Shown here in pieces: positions 54,715 through 64,000 of a stretch of 64,000 bases of DNA. Source of the DNA: Pyropia haitanensis. Lineage: Eukaryota; Rhodophyta; Bangiophyceae; Bangiales; Bangiaceae. Where the stretch lies: the NCBI GenBank assembly GCA_008729055.1, contig SDUX01000001.1, forward strand, positions 2,829,206 through 2,893,205, read 5' to 3'. Each line of letters begins with the position of its first letter. Position 1 is the first letter of the stretch. The position numbers and the translations under genes are program-made. The notes beneath the pieces are model-generated. The model was not told the origin of the DNA, did no database searches, and saw only the letters and a program-made list of their open reading frames with translations.

Positions 54715-55260
54715 TCACACCACGTATCCACCCCCCTGCGCGTCAACACTGTCGTCTGGGGCGGGGCCCATGTCGCCCATTGTCCCCTCCCCTGCCCTGT
54801 CCTCGGCTGTGGCGGTCACCCACGCGACCCCCGCCGAAGCGGCCGACAGGAAGACGAGCATCCACGCAAACGTCTCGACGGCGCGGCCGGCCGACCGAGA
54901 CAGCAGCCCCCCAAACGGGTTTGTCGATGCGGCCGAGATGGATATGGCGCCGACGAGCCACCAGCCCGCGGACGCCACCCACGCGACGGCCTCGGCCCGC
55001 TGGTTCAGGCGCCATGAGCCCAACACCCCCAGCACGTACGCCGCAATGACGGCCGAGGTGAAGAGCCAGGCGAGGACCCCCCATGCAATGATAAAGTTGC
55101 ACATGGACGCGCGACCCCGAAAGTAGCACACGGAGACGCCCGCCACCGTGTCCCGTAGCTGGTCGGCAGTGGCCGCAAAGATGACGAGCGTCCATAGCCA
55201 GTGCACGACATAGAGAGCGGGGCGGGCAATGCCCAGGGGGGTGCCGCCGAGGGCGGCCAT
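54715..55260 (-). CDS. Four-transmembrane MARVEL-like membrane protein
   Basis: Intact 181-aa frame from ATG 55260 (MAALGGTPLGIARPALYVVH). Four hydrophobic helices: ARPALYVVHWLWTLVIFAAT (about 12-31), FIIAWGVLAWLFTSAVIAAY (about 59-78), AVAWVASAGWWLVGAISISA (about 99-118) and AVETFAWMLVFLSAASAGVA (about 136-155), with short loops, a CYFRGRASMCNF segment between helices 1 and 2, and an acidic C-terminal tail ending DAQGGGYVV. Helix spacing and size fit MARVEL-domain proteins (vesicle or plasma-membrane tetraspanners). The family assignment rests on topology and general pattern only. Upstream G-rich sequence to about 55400 is probable 5' UTR or promoter. Confidence 0.72.
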   Translation of the reverse strand: MAALGGTPLGIARPALYVVHWLWTLVIFAATADQLRDTVAGVSVCYFRGRASMCNFIIAWGVLAWLFTSAVIAAYVLGVLGSWRLNQRAEAVAWVASAGWWLVGAISISAASTNPFGGLLSRSAGRAVETFAWMLVFLSAASAGVAWVTATAEDRAGEGTMGDMGPAPDDSVDAQGGGYVV

Positions 55261-57483
55261 CCCGCAGAGACCAGGGAGACCGAAGGGGGGGGAGGGTAGA
55301 GGAGAGTGCCCGCGGACGAGAGAACGACGGGTACAGGTCGAATGGCAGAGGCGGGGGTAAGAGGGGAACGGGGGGGGGACAGCGAGAGGGGACGGGGTGA
55401 AGGAGAGCAAGAGAATGGGGTGAGAGAGACAGGGACAGGGACGGGACGGGATTGGGAAGGGACGCCAAAAGGGGAAGGGGGTGTCGGCAAGGGATGGAAG
55501 GGCGAACGCAACGGGCAAGGGACAGGGTGGACACCGCAGCAGGGCGCGGCAAGCAGAAGATGGGGATGACGAGGAGAGAGACGGGCCGATAGCCGCGCTT
55601 GCACACGCGGCACGCACACAACGCGTACGCGCCCGCCCCCGCCGCGCCGCGGCGCGCTCCCGTTACCCCCTCCCCCGGAGCTGCAGCGCGGGCATGCGCG
55701 CTGTCCGCCGCGCCGGCGGGTGTGCGCTGGCAACCCCGCCACCCCGCTGTGTCCAGCAGTGTGCAACAGGCACCCTCGCCGCGGGCTGCCGTTGGCCGGA
55801 TGAGTGGCTCGCGATTGGCGGGCGGAGCGAGCGTGCTGTCTTGTCTTCTCTGTCCCCGCTGTGAGCCCACCGCGCCAGGCGCCTCGACAGGGGGGCGGGC
55901 GGGGGGTGGTGGCTCGGTACCGCGCGTCGCCAGGCCAGCCAGTGCGGCCAGAGAAAAACGCGGGGAACACGGGTGAGCGGCCATCCGATTTCTGGGTTGC
56001 ACGCAGCTGGCCACTCGGTTAAGTGAGCTTCACGGCGAGACTTCACCCTTTTTGCAGCGGGCGCCTGGACTTTCCGCTGCGAAGCTGGAAGATGGCCACG
56101 GAGTGGATGAGTCCATTTCATTCCTTGACGAAATCACAGCGTCCCAACAGGTGCATGAAGGCGCGAACGTTGCGACGGTTCCGTAAATACGCGAAGATTT
56201 TAACTGTTGGACAACTTTCCGTTCCCATCAGAGCACCCATGTTTTGTGAGTCCCAGCTGGGATTTTGATCTGCGAGGCGGCGCCGTCCCCCACGCGCCGC
56301 CACCTCTGTGCACCTCGCCGCCCAAGAGGACACGAAGTCAGGTACGAGCGAAGCGTACTGGATGCTGCCTGCCCATGCCCCGCACCCTCGGCTGCACCTC
56401 GCACCACAGCTCCCGGTCTCTGAGCAGCACGCCCACAACCATGAGGCCATAGTCGCAAGCAATAAGGCGTGCAATAGCCCGTCGACTGCATGAATAGGTA
56501 CTGGCTGGACGTCCGCGCATTGGTGCCGCGCCGGCCAGGGACCCAGCCTTGCCTTGCCGCCGCCGCCGTGAAGGCGGGAGTTGGCGCTCCATCTCTACGC
56601 AGGCGCTCCCTTGCCGCGGCTGGCCCAGACGCACACAGTCTTGTTTGAGGTGGGTGGGAAGGTGGCACAGTGGTGTCAGGAGGTAGTCGCCCCCTCTCGT
56701 CTCTTTCGTGCCGTGTGAGTCGGTGAAGGGGCTGGGCTGCGTCGCTTGCAGGACTTCCTCCCTCGTGTCAAGTGACTTCGATCATGCAACTCCAAGGCTG
56801 ATGCCACAATTGTCATTGTGGACTATGGCTAGCAACTCCGGTGGCTGTTTCATTTCGGTTGCCGCTAACGTTGACAAGAAAATTGCAACTCCTGGCAAAG
56901 GTTCGTCTGGATCGCCGCCACGACCGACGCTTGGCACTGCGCTCGGTGGCTCGTACGCCTTCGCGCTTCCGCCGCTTGGCAGCCTGCCGGCAGCCTGCCG
57001 CGCGTGCGCCCGCAGCCCCCGCTGCGACTGACGGCGGGGGAGGCGATGGCCTCCCCGTCGCGGCCGTGAAGGGGTGGGGGGGACGGCAGGTCAGCGACGC
57101 CCGCCTCTTCCTCCGCGGCGGCTGCTCGCGGTGTCGCGTCGACCGGCCTGCCCTGAACCCCTGCCCGATGTGTTGGTGGTGAGCGGCCGGCGGCGGCACG
57201 CGCCTGGCAACCGCGGAGCTGCGAAGGCTGCTACGCGGGCAGCCGTGGGCGGCGACGGCGCGCCTCGCGCCCGTCCCCGCCCCACCCATCTGTAGTGGCT
57301 GCACCCCTTCCTCCCCGCGGCCCGCCCTTTCTCTTCTTTTCGCCCGCCCCTTCGTGAATGGTCGCTTCGTACCCTCCGTTTCCCTCTTCACCACCAAACG
57401 CCCGTCCCGCCCCCCTCCTCTCGACGCTGCATCGGCCTCCCCTCTCCGTTCTTCCCCGCCGCACCACGTCCGAGGCAGGCAGT
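55261..57483. other. Divergent intergenic region
   Basis: Lies between the MARVEL-like gene (-) and the disordered-protein gene (+). A minus-strand open stretch at 56118-56474 (TESCPTVKIFAYLRNRRNVR and AFMHLLGRCDFVKE) looks protein-like but lacks an ATG and a family; perhaps an exon of an unrecognised gene or a transposon remnant. Confidence 0.4.
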
Positions 57484-59318
57484 ATGGCAACGGCGGTGCG
57501 GTCGGCCCTCCGTCCGAGCGGTGGCGGCGCGCGGCCGCGCCCGCGTCGTGTGCTGCGTTGGAGCGACGTGACCGAGGACATCCCGTACGAAGACGGGTGG
57601 GATGGCGGGTCGTCCGAGGACGAGGCGGTCGCTGACGGTGGGTGCTGGGGCGGGGAATCCGCCGCACCCACCGCCTGTTCCTGCCGCGCTCGCCACGGAG
57701 GTGGCGGCGGCGGTCGCAGCGGCAGCGTCGGCGGCGGCAGAGACAGCGGCGGTGCCAGCGCCGCCGGCGGTGCGGCGGTGCTGGCCGCCGCCCTGGCCAC
57801 CCGCCTGCCGTCGGCGTCGGCGGTGCCCGCCGGGCGAGTGCCGTCCATCGCGCAGCTGTCCATGGCGTCGGTGCTGTCGGCGGCGTGGCCGCCGGCAGCG
57901 TCCGCGGCCGGCCGCGGGGCGTCGCCGGCCGCGGCGGCCACGGCGGCGTCGATGGCTGGCCGCGGGGCGGCGGCGGCTCCAGCTGCGACGACGATGGCGA
58001 CGGCAGCATCGACGGCCGGCCACGGGGCGACGAGGGCCACGGCGGCCACGGCGGCGTCGACTGCCGAGCGAGGGACGGCGGTCGCGACGCCTGAGCGCCG
58101 GGGGGGGGGCCAATGGGGGCGGCGGGGACGCCTCCGCGGCGGACCCCGCCCGCGGCGGCTAAACGGAAGGTGGTGACGGCGTCGGTGGCGGCGGTTGCAC
58201 ACCCACCGCCGCCGCCCCCAGCCGAGGCGGCCACCCCCTCGCCCGCGGTGCCATCGTTCAGCGGAGTCCTCGCCTGGAGAGAGCAAGCCGCTGTCGCCGC
58301 CGCCGCTGCCGCTGCCCACGGTTCCCCGGCTGCTGCTTCCGTGGCCGCCATCGGTGACACCCCCCCGGCCGACGCCGGCCCTGGCCGTAGTGGTGGTGGG
58401 CCCGCGGCAGCCGCCGCGCCTTGGTCGCCATCGCCGCCGTCACCGTCGCCGCCGCCGTTGCCGTCGTCGCCATCGCCATCGCGCAGGCCGACGCCCCTCC
58501 CTTCGCCGCCACCGGCGGTGTGCGTACGCGTGACGTGCACGGGCACGTCGGTGGGGGTGGCGCCGGCGGCGTCGCCGGCGGCAGCGCGCCCGCCGACGCC
58601 GCCGTGGCCTCGTCGCGACGGTGGCCGGCCGCCTCTGCTGGCCGTTCACCCGCCGCTGCCTGTAGGCGCGGACGCGGACGTTGCTGTCGCGGTGGCGCGG
58701 CGGCCGTCGCCACCGTTGGCTGCCGGGGGGGGGATGCAGGTGGCGACGGCGAGCGACGCTGCAGCGGCGGGCGCCGTCAGCCCATCCCCCACCGCGGCGA
58801 TGCTGCGGCCGCCGCCACCAGGCGTCACCCCAAAAGACGATCCGTCTTCATGCTGGGCCGGGGTCGTCCGTTCGGCCCCCGGCGGGGACCGCCGGCTCCG
58901 GGCGAGCGCCCCCCCTGCAGCGGTCACCACCGCGGCCGACCGCCACGCGGCGTGCTGGGCGGGCGTCATGCGCACCGCGGGCGGCGGGGGCGGGCCCGCG
59001 GCCGCGCCGCCGTCGCCGTCGCCGCCGCCCGCGTCGCTGCTGGCAGCGGGTGGCTCGCTCCACCCGCGTCACGGCCGGCGGCACCCGCGCCGGCGGCGTG
59101 CGCCGCAAGGTGCCGCGGGCAGCAGTGGTGGTGGCAGCGACAGGGAGGAACCGCCAGTCGACGCGGCCAGCAGCGGCGATGGTGGCAGTCGTGGCCGCGG
59201 GGGCGACCCGCCCGTTCACCAAGGCGGCAGTGGCGCCGGCGCCGCGGTGCTGGCGACGCGCGGCCGCCTGCGCGATGGTGCTGGCGCGGTGACAGCGATG
59301 GCAGCGGGGGGGTGTTGA
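57484..59318 (+). CDS. Disordered Ala/Pro-rich protein of unknown function
   Basis: From ATG 57484: MATAVRSALRPSGGGARPRP, then RRVLRWSDVTEDIPYEDGWD and GGSSEDE, a basic-acidic motif at the N terminus that looks conserved in style. It is followed by low-complexity Ala/Thr with repeated STAGHGAT/STAERGTA-like units. At a G10 run (58100-58109) the frame changes, and continues through PPP-rich sequence to two copies of a short motif, SSCWAGVVRSAPGG and AACWAGVMRTAGGG, about 35 residues apart. The end at 59318 is in one frame; a competing frame stops at 59292. No domain is recognised. It could be a nuclear or cytoplasmic regulatory protein with short linear motifs. Confidence 0.55.
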
Positions 59319-60260
59319 AGGTTTCGGACGCGGTTGAAAGAGGGAACGAGGGGGGGACGGGCACCGTGCCGGGTGTGACACCCGCTGGTGTAGACGCGTT
59401 GTGGGTGCTCATCTGGACTCTAGGCACATTTTCGCTGTCCCTTCTGTCTTGTACCGTGGCGTGGCTTGCCCGAGACATTGGAGTAAATGAGTGGCACGTG
59501 CCGCCTGTACAAGTACTCCGCCAGGCGCTACCAAGAGAAGCACGTGCCATGCGACGGGAGACAGAACAGACGGTGACACCTGAGGCAATGAAGACGCGCA
59601 GCGTCGGGCGGCCGGGCAACTTACTCGCCCGCGTCATCACCCTTGGTCCCGGGCGCCATCACCAACGTTTTGCGACGCTCTCCCCCGGGCAGCGCGCGTA
59701 ATTCACCGCCTATGACCACTTCTTTCCCGCCAGCGACGGTCGAGCGTGCCGCCCGCGTGTTTCTTGAAGTGTCGTTCTGCTCGCATTCGGAAGAGGGCGG
59801 AGAAGAACACACTGGTGTTTATTTCAGAAAAAAAGCGAAAAACAATCAACAAGGCCATGAGTCCAACCAAGACGGGGAAAGCTCCAAGAGATACTCGGCG
59901 TGCGTCACACAGCACGCACGGCAGCCCATAATGCCCAACAGGCACGAGCGCGCTCGCGGCAGAAGGCACGACGGCGCACTCTAGTGCGGTGGATGCATCG
60001 CACGGACAACAAGTCGCCAGGGTGAGAGGGGCGGGGGCGGGACGACATGACGTCCCGCCGCAGCACATGGCGACCACACTGGGAGCAGCGAAGACGTGCT
60101 GCAGTCAGGGAAGGCAACTTCTCCAGTCACTCGCAGGTCATCCGCTCTCTACGCACAAACAATACTAAAAGAAGCAGACGAAAATGCACAAAGAAAAGAG
60201 AAAACGACGCGAAGGGGGACACCAAATGGGTGGACTCGCGCGGAGGGCGCCGCACCAGCG
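59319..60260. other. Intergenic region; small candidate gene inside
   Basis: No confident gene apart from the weak candidate listed at 59703-60068. 59800-59900 is AT-richer. Confidence 0.4.
59703..60068 (-). CDS. Possible small Cys-containing single-helix membrane protein
   Basis: ATG at 60068 opens MCCGGTSCRPAPAPLTLATC; CVLCDARR precedes a hydrophobic helix LGAFPVLVGLMALLIVFRFF and a basic tail ending RRWRERSGHRR. An overlapping frame upstream reads LRCSQCGRHVLRRDVMSSRP, so a zinc-binding CxxC...CxxC protein split by an intron is an alternative. Weak evidence. Confidence 0.25.
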   Translation of the reverse strand: MCCGGTSCRPAPAPLTLATCCPCDASTALECAVVPSAASALVPVGHYGLPCVLCDARRVSLGAFPVLVGLMALLIVFRFFSEINTSVFFSALFRMRAERHFKKHAGGTLDRRWRERSGHRR

Positions 60261-60827
60261 TCATGAAAGCGGGTCGTCCCCGTACACCGCCGAACGGCCG
60301 CCTCCTGTCAACAGTGTCGCCAACGATGAAGGCGCGCCCGCCGGCAGCGGCGACACACGCTTGGGCGGCAGCAGCGACTCGAGCGGGCTGGCACAGCTCG
60401 CCGCTGACGGAGGTGGCGACCGGCTGGCCGCGGCGGCAGCGTCGAGCAGCAACACGAGGCGCGCCGCCGCACGACGGTCGGCGCCGCCCACTGCTGCGGC
60501 GTCGCGGCCATTGCCAGTGCCGCCGCTCGGACGCCGTGGAGGGGGCTGCCCGGCCGGCGGCGGCAGCACCTCAGTGTCGTGGTAGGCGTGCCAATCGCAG
60601 GGCTGTGTCCATGCGGCAGAGGGGGGGAGCATGGTTGGGTAGGGTTGGAAGGGGTGGACGGCGTCGTGGCCGTCGGCGGGGGCGGCGGCGACACTTGAAA
60701 AACGCGCCAGAAGGGAGTGGCACCGCGGAGATGATCGGATGAGCTCCGCTGGATCACAGGGAGAGGAGGAGGTGCTTACAAGCGCAGGGGGACGGTACGA
60801 GTGTCGGGACAGCCGGTACCTGTACAA
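60261..60827 (-). CDS. Hypothetical protein, 5' end not resolved
   Basis: Minus-strand frame with natural composition: ELIRSSPRCHSLLARFSSVA, VHPFQPYPTMLPPSAAWTQP, CDWHAYHDTEVLPPPAGQPP, RRAAARLVLLLDAAAAASRS, ASPLESLLPPKRVSPLPAGA, ending AVYGDDPLS. No ATG at the 5' limit, so an upstream exon is likely. Family unknown. Confidence 0.35.
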   Translation of the reverse strand: MYRYRLSRHSYRPPALVSTSSSPCDPAELIRSSPRCHSLLARFSSVAAAPADGHDAVHPFQPYPTMLPPSAAWTQPCDWHAYHDTEVLPPPAGQPPPRRPSGGTGNGRDAAAVGGADRRAAARLVLLLDAAAAASRSPPPSAASCASPLESLLPPKRVSPLPAGAPSSLATLLTGGGRSAVYGDDPLS

Positions 60828-63748
60828 GCACTGACGGAGGCGTGCTCATCGACTGCAGCTTTGGAGGAGCCACCACGCGGACACAGCAGCCTTGAAAACC
60901 CGAGGGTGGTCGTTGGCAGAGCCAGCTCAACGCAGCGGCAGCCGAGTGGCACGCGCATGAAGACTCCACAAGGGTGACCAACACCCGGGGGCAGTGGAGG
61001 CGGTTAGGTGCCACGGACCCTGCGCCCCAGCACCGCTGCCGGGAGGGGGAGAGCCTACAAGAAACAGACTTCACTATGAGCGCGAGGCGTGCCACGCGGG
61101 TGCCGACGGGCGACCGCCGCCGGTACCGAGGACCCCAGTCATAAGCGACCACAGCCTGCGCTCCCATCATGCCAAGCACCTGCCACGGCCCCCCCCACTG
61201 CCTCCGCTCTAGCGTGACTCCGGCAGCCCCCCCCCCTCCTGTTCTCTCGCCGCTGGCACACCCTACCAGCAGCTGCCGTGAGGCGCGAGGCGCGGGGCGC
61301 CCCGCGAGATACACGACCGCCACGACAGACCAGCACCCCCTTGAAACGCGCACGCGGAGGGAGGTATCCGCCTCGGTCCGGCGCGATTGGTGGTCTTCTG
61401 CGGGGAGATTTGGGTTGTGCGGCCAGGCGGGCCAACCGCGGTGCCCGCCAGCCCAGGCCGGCGGTTCGGGCACGCGCCCGCAATTCGAAACTCGCGCCGA
61501 CGGCGCTCGCGGCGGCGTTTCTCGTGGCAAAACAGAAACGGGGCGTTTCGCCGGCGCCACCCGACTGGCAGAAGTCGTGCCCTCATACCGAGAGTGTAGC
61601 CTCCAGCTGACACTGGTGGTGCGGTGCGCGGCTGGCCACAACCCCGGGGCGTGGCCGCCGCCCCTCACCGAGATTGTGCGAGATTTTTCCGCGACCGCCT
61701 CCGCCCCCTGTTGACGTGACGGCGTGTCTCAAGCTCATTTGGGCACCCGGCGGAGAGTGTCCCCGGGCGGGGCTGTTGCGAGCTGCCACGACCGTTGAAT
61801 CCGCGGTGTGGGGGCCAATGGGTAAAGTTGAAGATGACCAAGCACTGACGCGCCAACGGATACGCTCCAGGGCGTCGATCCGGTGGGCGCACCGCCACCC
61901 GGACGCTTTCGTGGACACTGGAAGAACGTGAGTGGACAGGAAGCGTGGGCGTGTCGGTGCCGAAGACAGCCCAACCCAACGTTGTGCTCGTGCGTGGGCC
62001 GTTGGGGTGTCCAACAGCACGCCACCGCCGGCTCACCGTCGGTCCAGGCTACCTCAACATCCACTCACAAGCGCGGAAGGCTGTGATGGCCTCCGTTTGT
62101 ATGTACCCGCCGAGCGGCGCCAGAGTCCGAATCGGTGTGAACCGACAGCCGCCTCGAGCGCGCCGCGCCCGCTCGTGCTGTGATGCACAGCGAGCGCGCG
62201 GCGCGTCGTGCAGGGCCCTTGACGCGCAACGTTCGCGTCAGGGGGCCTCTGACGGGCCTCGAGTGGCAAGAGCCACAAGCAGCGCCGATTCTGGCCCCGC
62301 CGGACCACAGACTCCCACCCCGCGCCAGGCCCAGACACGTAGCGGTAGGACGCGTGTCCCGATTGCTGACGTGCACTGACTGGGTCGATGACGATCCCGA
62401 GTCCTGGTCCAGAACAGATTATCTTACACCCACCCAAAGAGACCTTGTAGCCCCCTCAAGGTCTGTGTACTTCCAGCCTTCAGAGTGTTTAATGTGATCT
62501 GTGCATTCTCTTCTTTGCAGTATCCCGTTTGTGGTCAGAATCTTCAAACAGGTGGACTTGATCCCTGCTCCGCACGAACTGCATCGATTGGCGACGTCCT
62601 GCCGATTGCACCACACACACGCACGCCTCCACGTCTCTCTTGCCGTCGCAAACTCCATCCCGCCAGTGTGTGGTTGGTCCGCCCTCCCGGACGAGGCAGA
62701 CAAAGATCCTCTCGAGGGACGGGGGGTGTCTACCTCCACTCGCGCGCCGAGGCAGCATCCCCCGTCGATCGACCCAATCAGCGTAGGCGGGTTGCGGCCC
62801 CTTGGCGGAGGGCCCCGTTTGCGGCTGTTGTTCGCCGTCTCCACAGATTGCACCCGCCAGTGTCCAATCCCCTGCGGCTACACGCCGGTGAACTCTGCCT
62901 GGCCGCTCCCCGCCAATTCTCCGCGACTCCAGCAGCCGCTGCTCCATATCCTCTTTCGCCCGCCGCCCGCCCTCCATCCCCCCCGGGCGACCGCGGCTGC
63001 CGACCACCGGGCGGGCGTTGCAGGCATAATATCGCGCCGCGGGGGGTCAAGTATTACTGTTTCTCCCCCCGCCGCCGCCTGCTTTCGACGCAGCCGCACG
63101 TGGGTGCAGCCGCGCAGCCCCGGCTCTTCCACAGCGCCCTCCTTTTCTTTTGCGTCCCGCGGCGGCCTGCAATTGGCTGCGTGTGCGCGCGCGCGTCTGG
63201 CGGTGGCCGCGACGCATCGTGGCCGGTTGGTGCAGTGGCCAGGCCGCGGGATGGAAGACGCCGTCGGGGGCCATGGAACGGGCTGGCACGCGGGCACCCA
63301 CCCGCGGCGGCCGCCGGCGGCCGCCGGGAGGGCCTCGCTTGCAAACGCGGCCGCCGTTGGCCCGTGCGCCCTCCGACCGCCGGCGGCAGCGCCGCCGCCG
63401 CGTCGGAGACCGCCTGTGGCCGTCGGCAGCGGGGCCCGCACGCCCGCCGGCGATCATGGTCGCGGGCATACCCTTCCCCCCATTGGGTACATATCGTTGC
63501 CACCGATAGGGTTTGGACGTGCCTCCCAGACGCACCCTACCATGTGTGCCGAGCTCGCCACCGTGAGCAGCTGCGTCGTGCCGCCACCGCTGCGTTGGGC
63601 TCCTTCCCCTTTTGTCCATCCCCGCTCCCCGGTGACGCACCTCACCGCTCCCCCACCCTGGTGACTCTGCCGTTTCCCATTCTCTTTCCCTGTTGACGCT
63701 CTCCCTCCTCCGGTCACCCCCCCTCCCCCCCCCCTCCCCCTCCTCACC
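60828..63748. other. Region without a confident gene
   Basis: Open frames on both strands but none convincing. At about 62560-62740 the minus strand encodes a Cys cluster (ACVWCNRQDVANRCSSCG), listed separately. 63050-63750 is the upstream region of the zinc-ribbon gene. Confidence 0.4.
62419..62853 (-). pseudogene. Possible transposase-tail-like Cys cluster
   Basis: WRRACVWCNRQDVANRCSSC followed by GAGIKSTCLKIL has CxxC...CxxC...C spacing like the Cys-rich tail of piggyBac-type transposases, in a less GC-rich stretch. No catalytic domain is visible nearby. It could equally be a chance or unrelated zinc-binding exon. Confidence 0.2.
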
Positions 63749-64000
63749 ATGATTCCCCAAGAACGGTCCGACTCGCTGCTGCTCAGCGGCTGCTCGACCG
63801 CCTCGACGGCGAGCGGCGGCGGCGGCGGCGGCGGGTACCCCCCCCGCCGCCCCTGGTCGGCCTCATCGACCTCCTCGTCCCGCCGCGGCGACCGCCCGCC
63901 CGCGTGTGCCAACTGCGCGGCGACGCTGGGCGCGCCCTCCTGGGGCGCCCTCGACGATGGCTCCTTTTGTTCCCCCGACTGCCACTGGTCGGTCGTACTG
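63749..64000 (+). CDS. Zinc-ribbon-like protein, 5' part only (cut by window edge)
   Basis: ATG at 63749 opens MIPQERSDSLLLSGCSTAST, then Gly/Pro and Ser-rich sequence, and a zinc-binding motif CANCAATLGAPSWGALDDGS then FCSPDCHWSVVL (CxxC-x16-CxxxC). The frame is open to the window end. The Cys pattern suggests a treble-clef or ribbon finger at the start of a larger protein; the rest lies outside. Confidence 0.6.
   Translation, partial: MIPQERSDSLLLSGCSTASTASGGGGGGGYPPRRPWSASSTSSSRRGDRPPACANCAATLGAPSWGALDDGSFCSPDCHWSVVL

Overview
This is a nuclear window from a GC-rich eukaryote. Spliceosomal introns with GT..AG ends interrupt clearly recognisable genes (Josephin protease, mitochondrial carrier). 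The products are eukaryotic: Josephin and PPPDE deubiquitinases, a mitochondrial carrier, the QTRT2 subunit of queuine tRNA-ribosyltransferase, a KA1-like tail, a CBM48 protein and a four-helix membrane protein. Coding regions are extremely GC-rich, with third positions almost always G or C and long Ala, Gly and Pro runs. The spacers and transposons are noticeably less GC-rich. Few introns, high GC, homopolymer runs and many small terminal-inverted-repeat elements fit a bangiophyte red alga (Porphyra/Pyropia type). That assignment is inference; another GC-rich alga is possible.

Layout. 1-1.5 kb: 3' part of a Josephin deubiquitinase (+). 2.6-5.4 kb: CCA-adding tRNA nucleotidyltransferase (-). 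6.0-9.2 kb: secreted cysteine-rich tandem-repeat protein (-). 10.4-10.8 kb: small TIR element. 11.3-13.0 kb: mitochondrial carrier, SAM-carrier-like (+). 13.4-15.1 kb: unidentified gene (+), convergent with a beta-propeller (SBBP-like) gene (-) at 15.2-17.1 kb. 17.4-18.7 kb: trypsin-fold protein without its catalytic triad (-). 20.0-20.8 kb: hypothetical gene (+). 21.0-22.0 kb: QTRT2 (-). 23.3-25.5 kb: a second cysteine-rich repeat protein (-), paralogous to the one at 6-9 kb. 26.5-27.7 kb: DNA transposon copy A. 29.5-31.7 kb: disordered protein with KA1-like C terminus (-). 33.0-36.0 kb: two TIR elements back to back, the second carrying coding-like cargo between 233-bp inverted repeats. 36.4-37.1 kb: Ala-rich coiled-coil secreted protein (-). 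38.5-41.0 kb: intact 807-aa protein of unknown function (-). 44.2-45.6 kb: PPPDE-PUL protein (+). 46.1-48.5 kb: CBM48 plus helical-repeat protein (-). 49.6-51.5 kb: another TIR element. 52.0-53.2 kb: transposon copy B, inverted relative to copy A. 54.7-55.3 kb: MARVEL-like membrane protein (-). 57.5-59.3 kb: disordered protein (+). 60.3-60.8 kb: partial hypothetical gene (-). 63.7-64.0 kb: 5' end of a zinc-ribbon protein (+), cut by the window edge.

The genes do not form a pathway or operon. They are independent housekeeping and secreted-protein genes separated by mobile elements. Loose themes are ubiquitin biology (Josephin, PPPDE-PUL), tRNA maturation (CCA addition, queuosine) and secreted Cys-rich or protease-like proteins.

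Many recognisable genes change reading frame exactly at long G or C homopolymers. I treat these as probable sequence errors or slippage sites and not as inactivation, so gene boundaries in those cases are approximate. No rRNA, convincing tRNA, CRISPR array or prokaryotic signal was seen.
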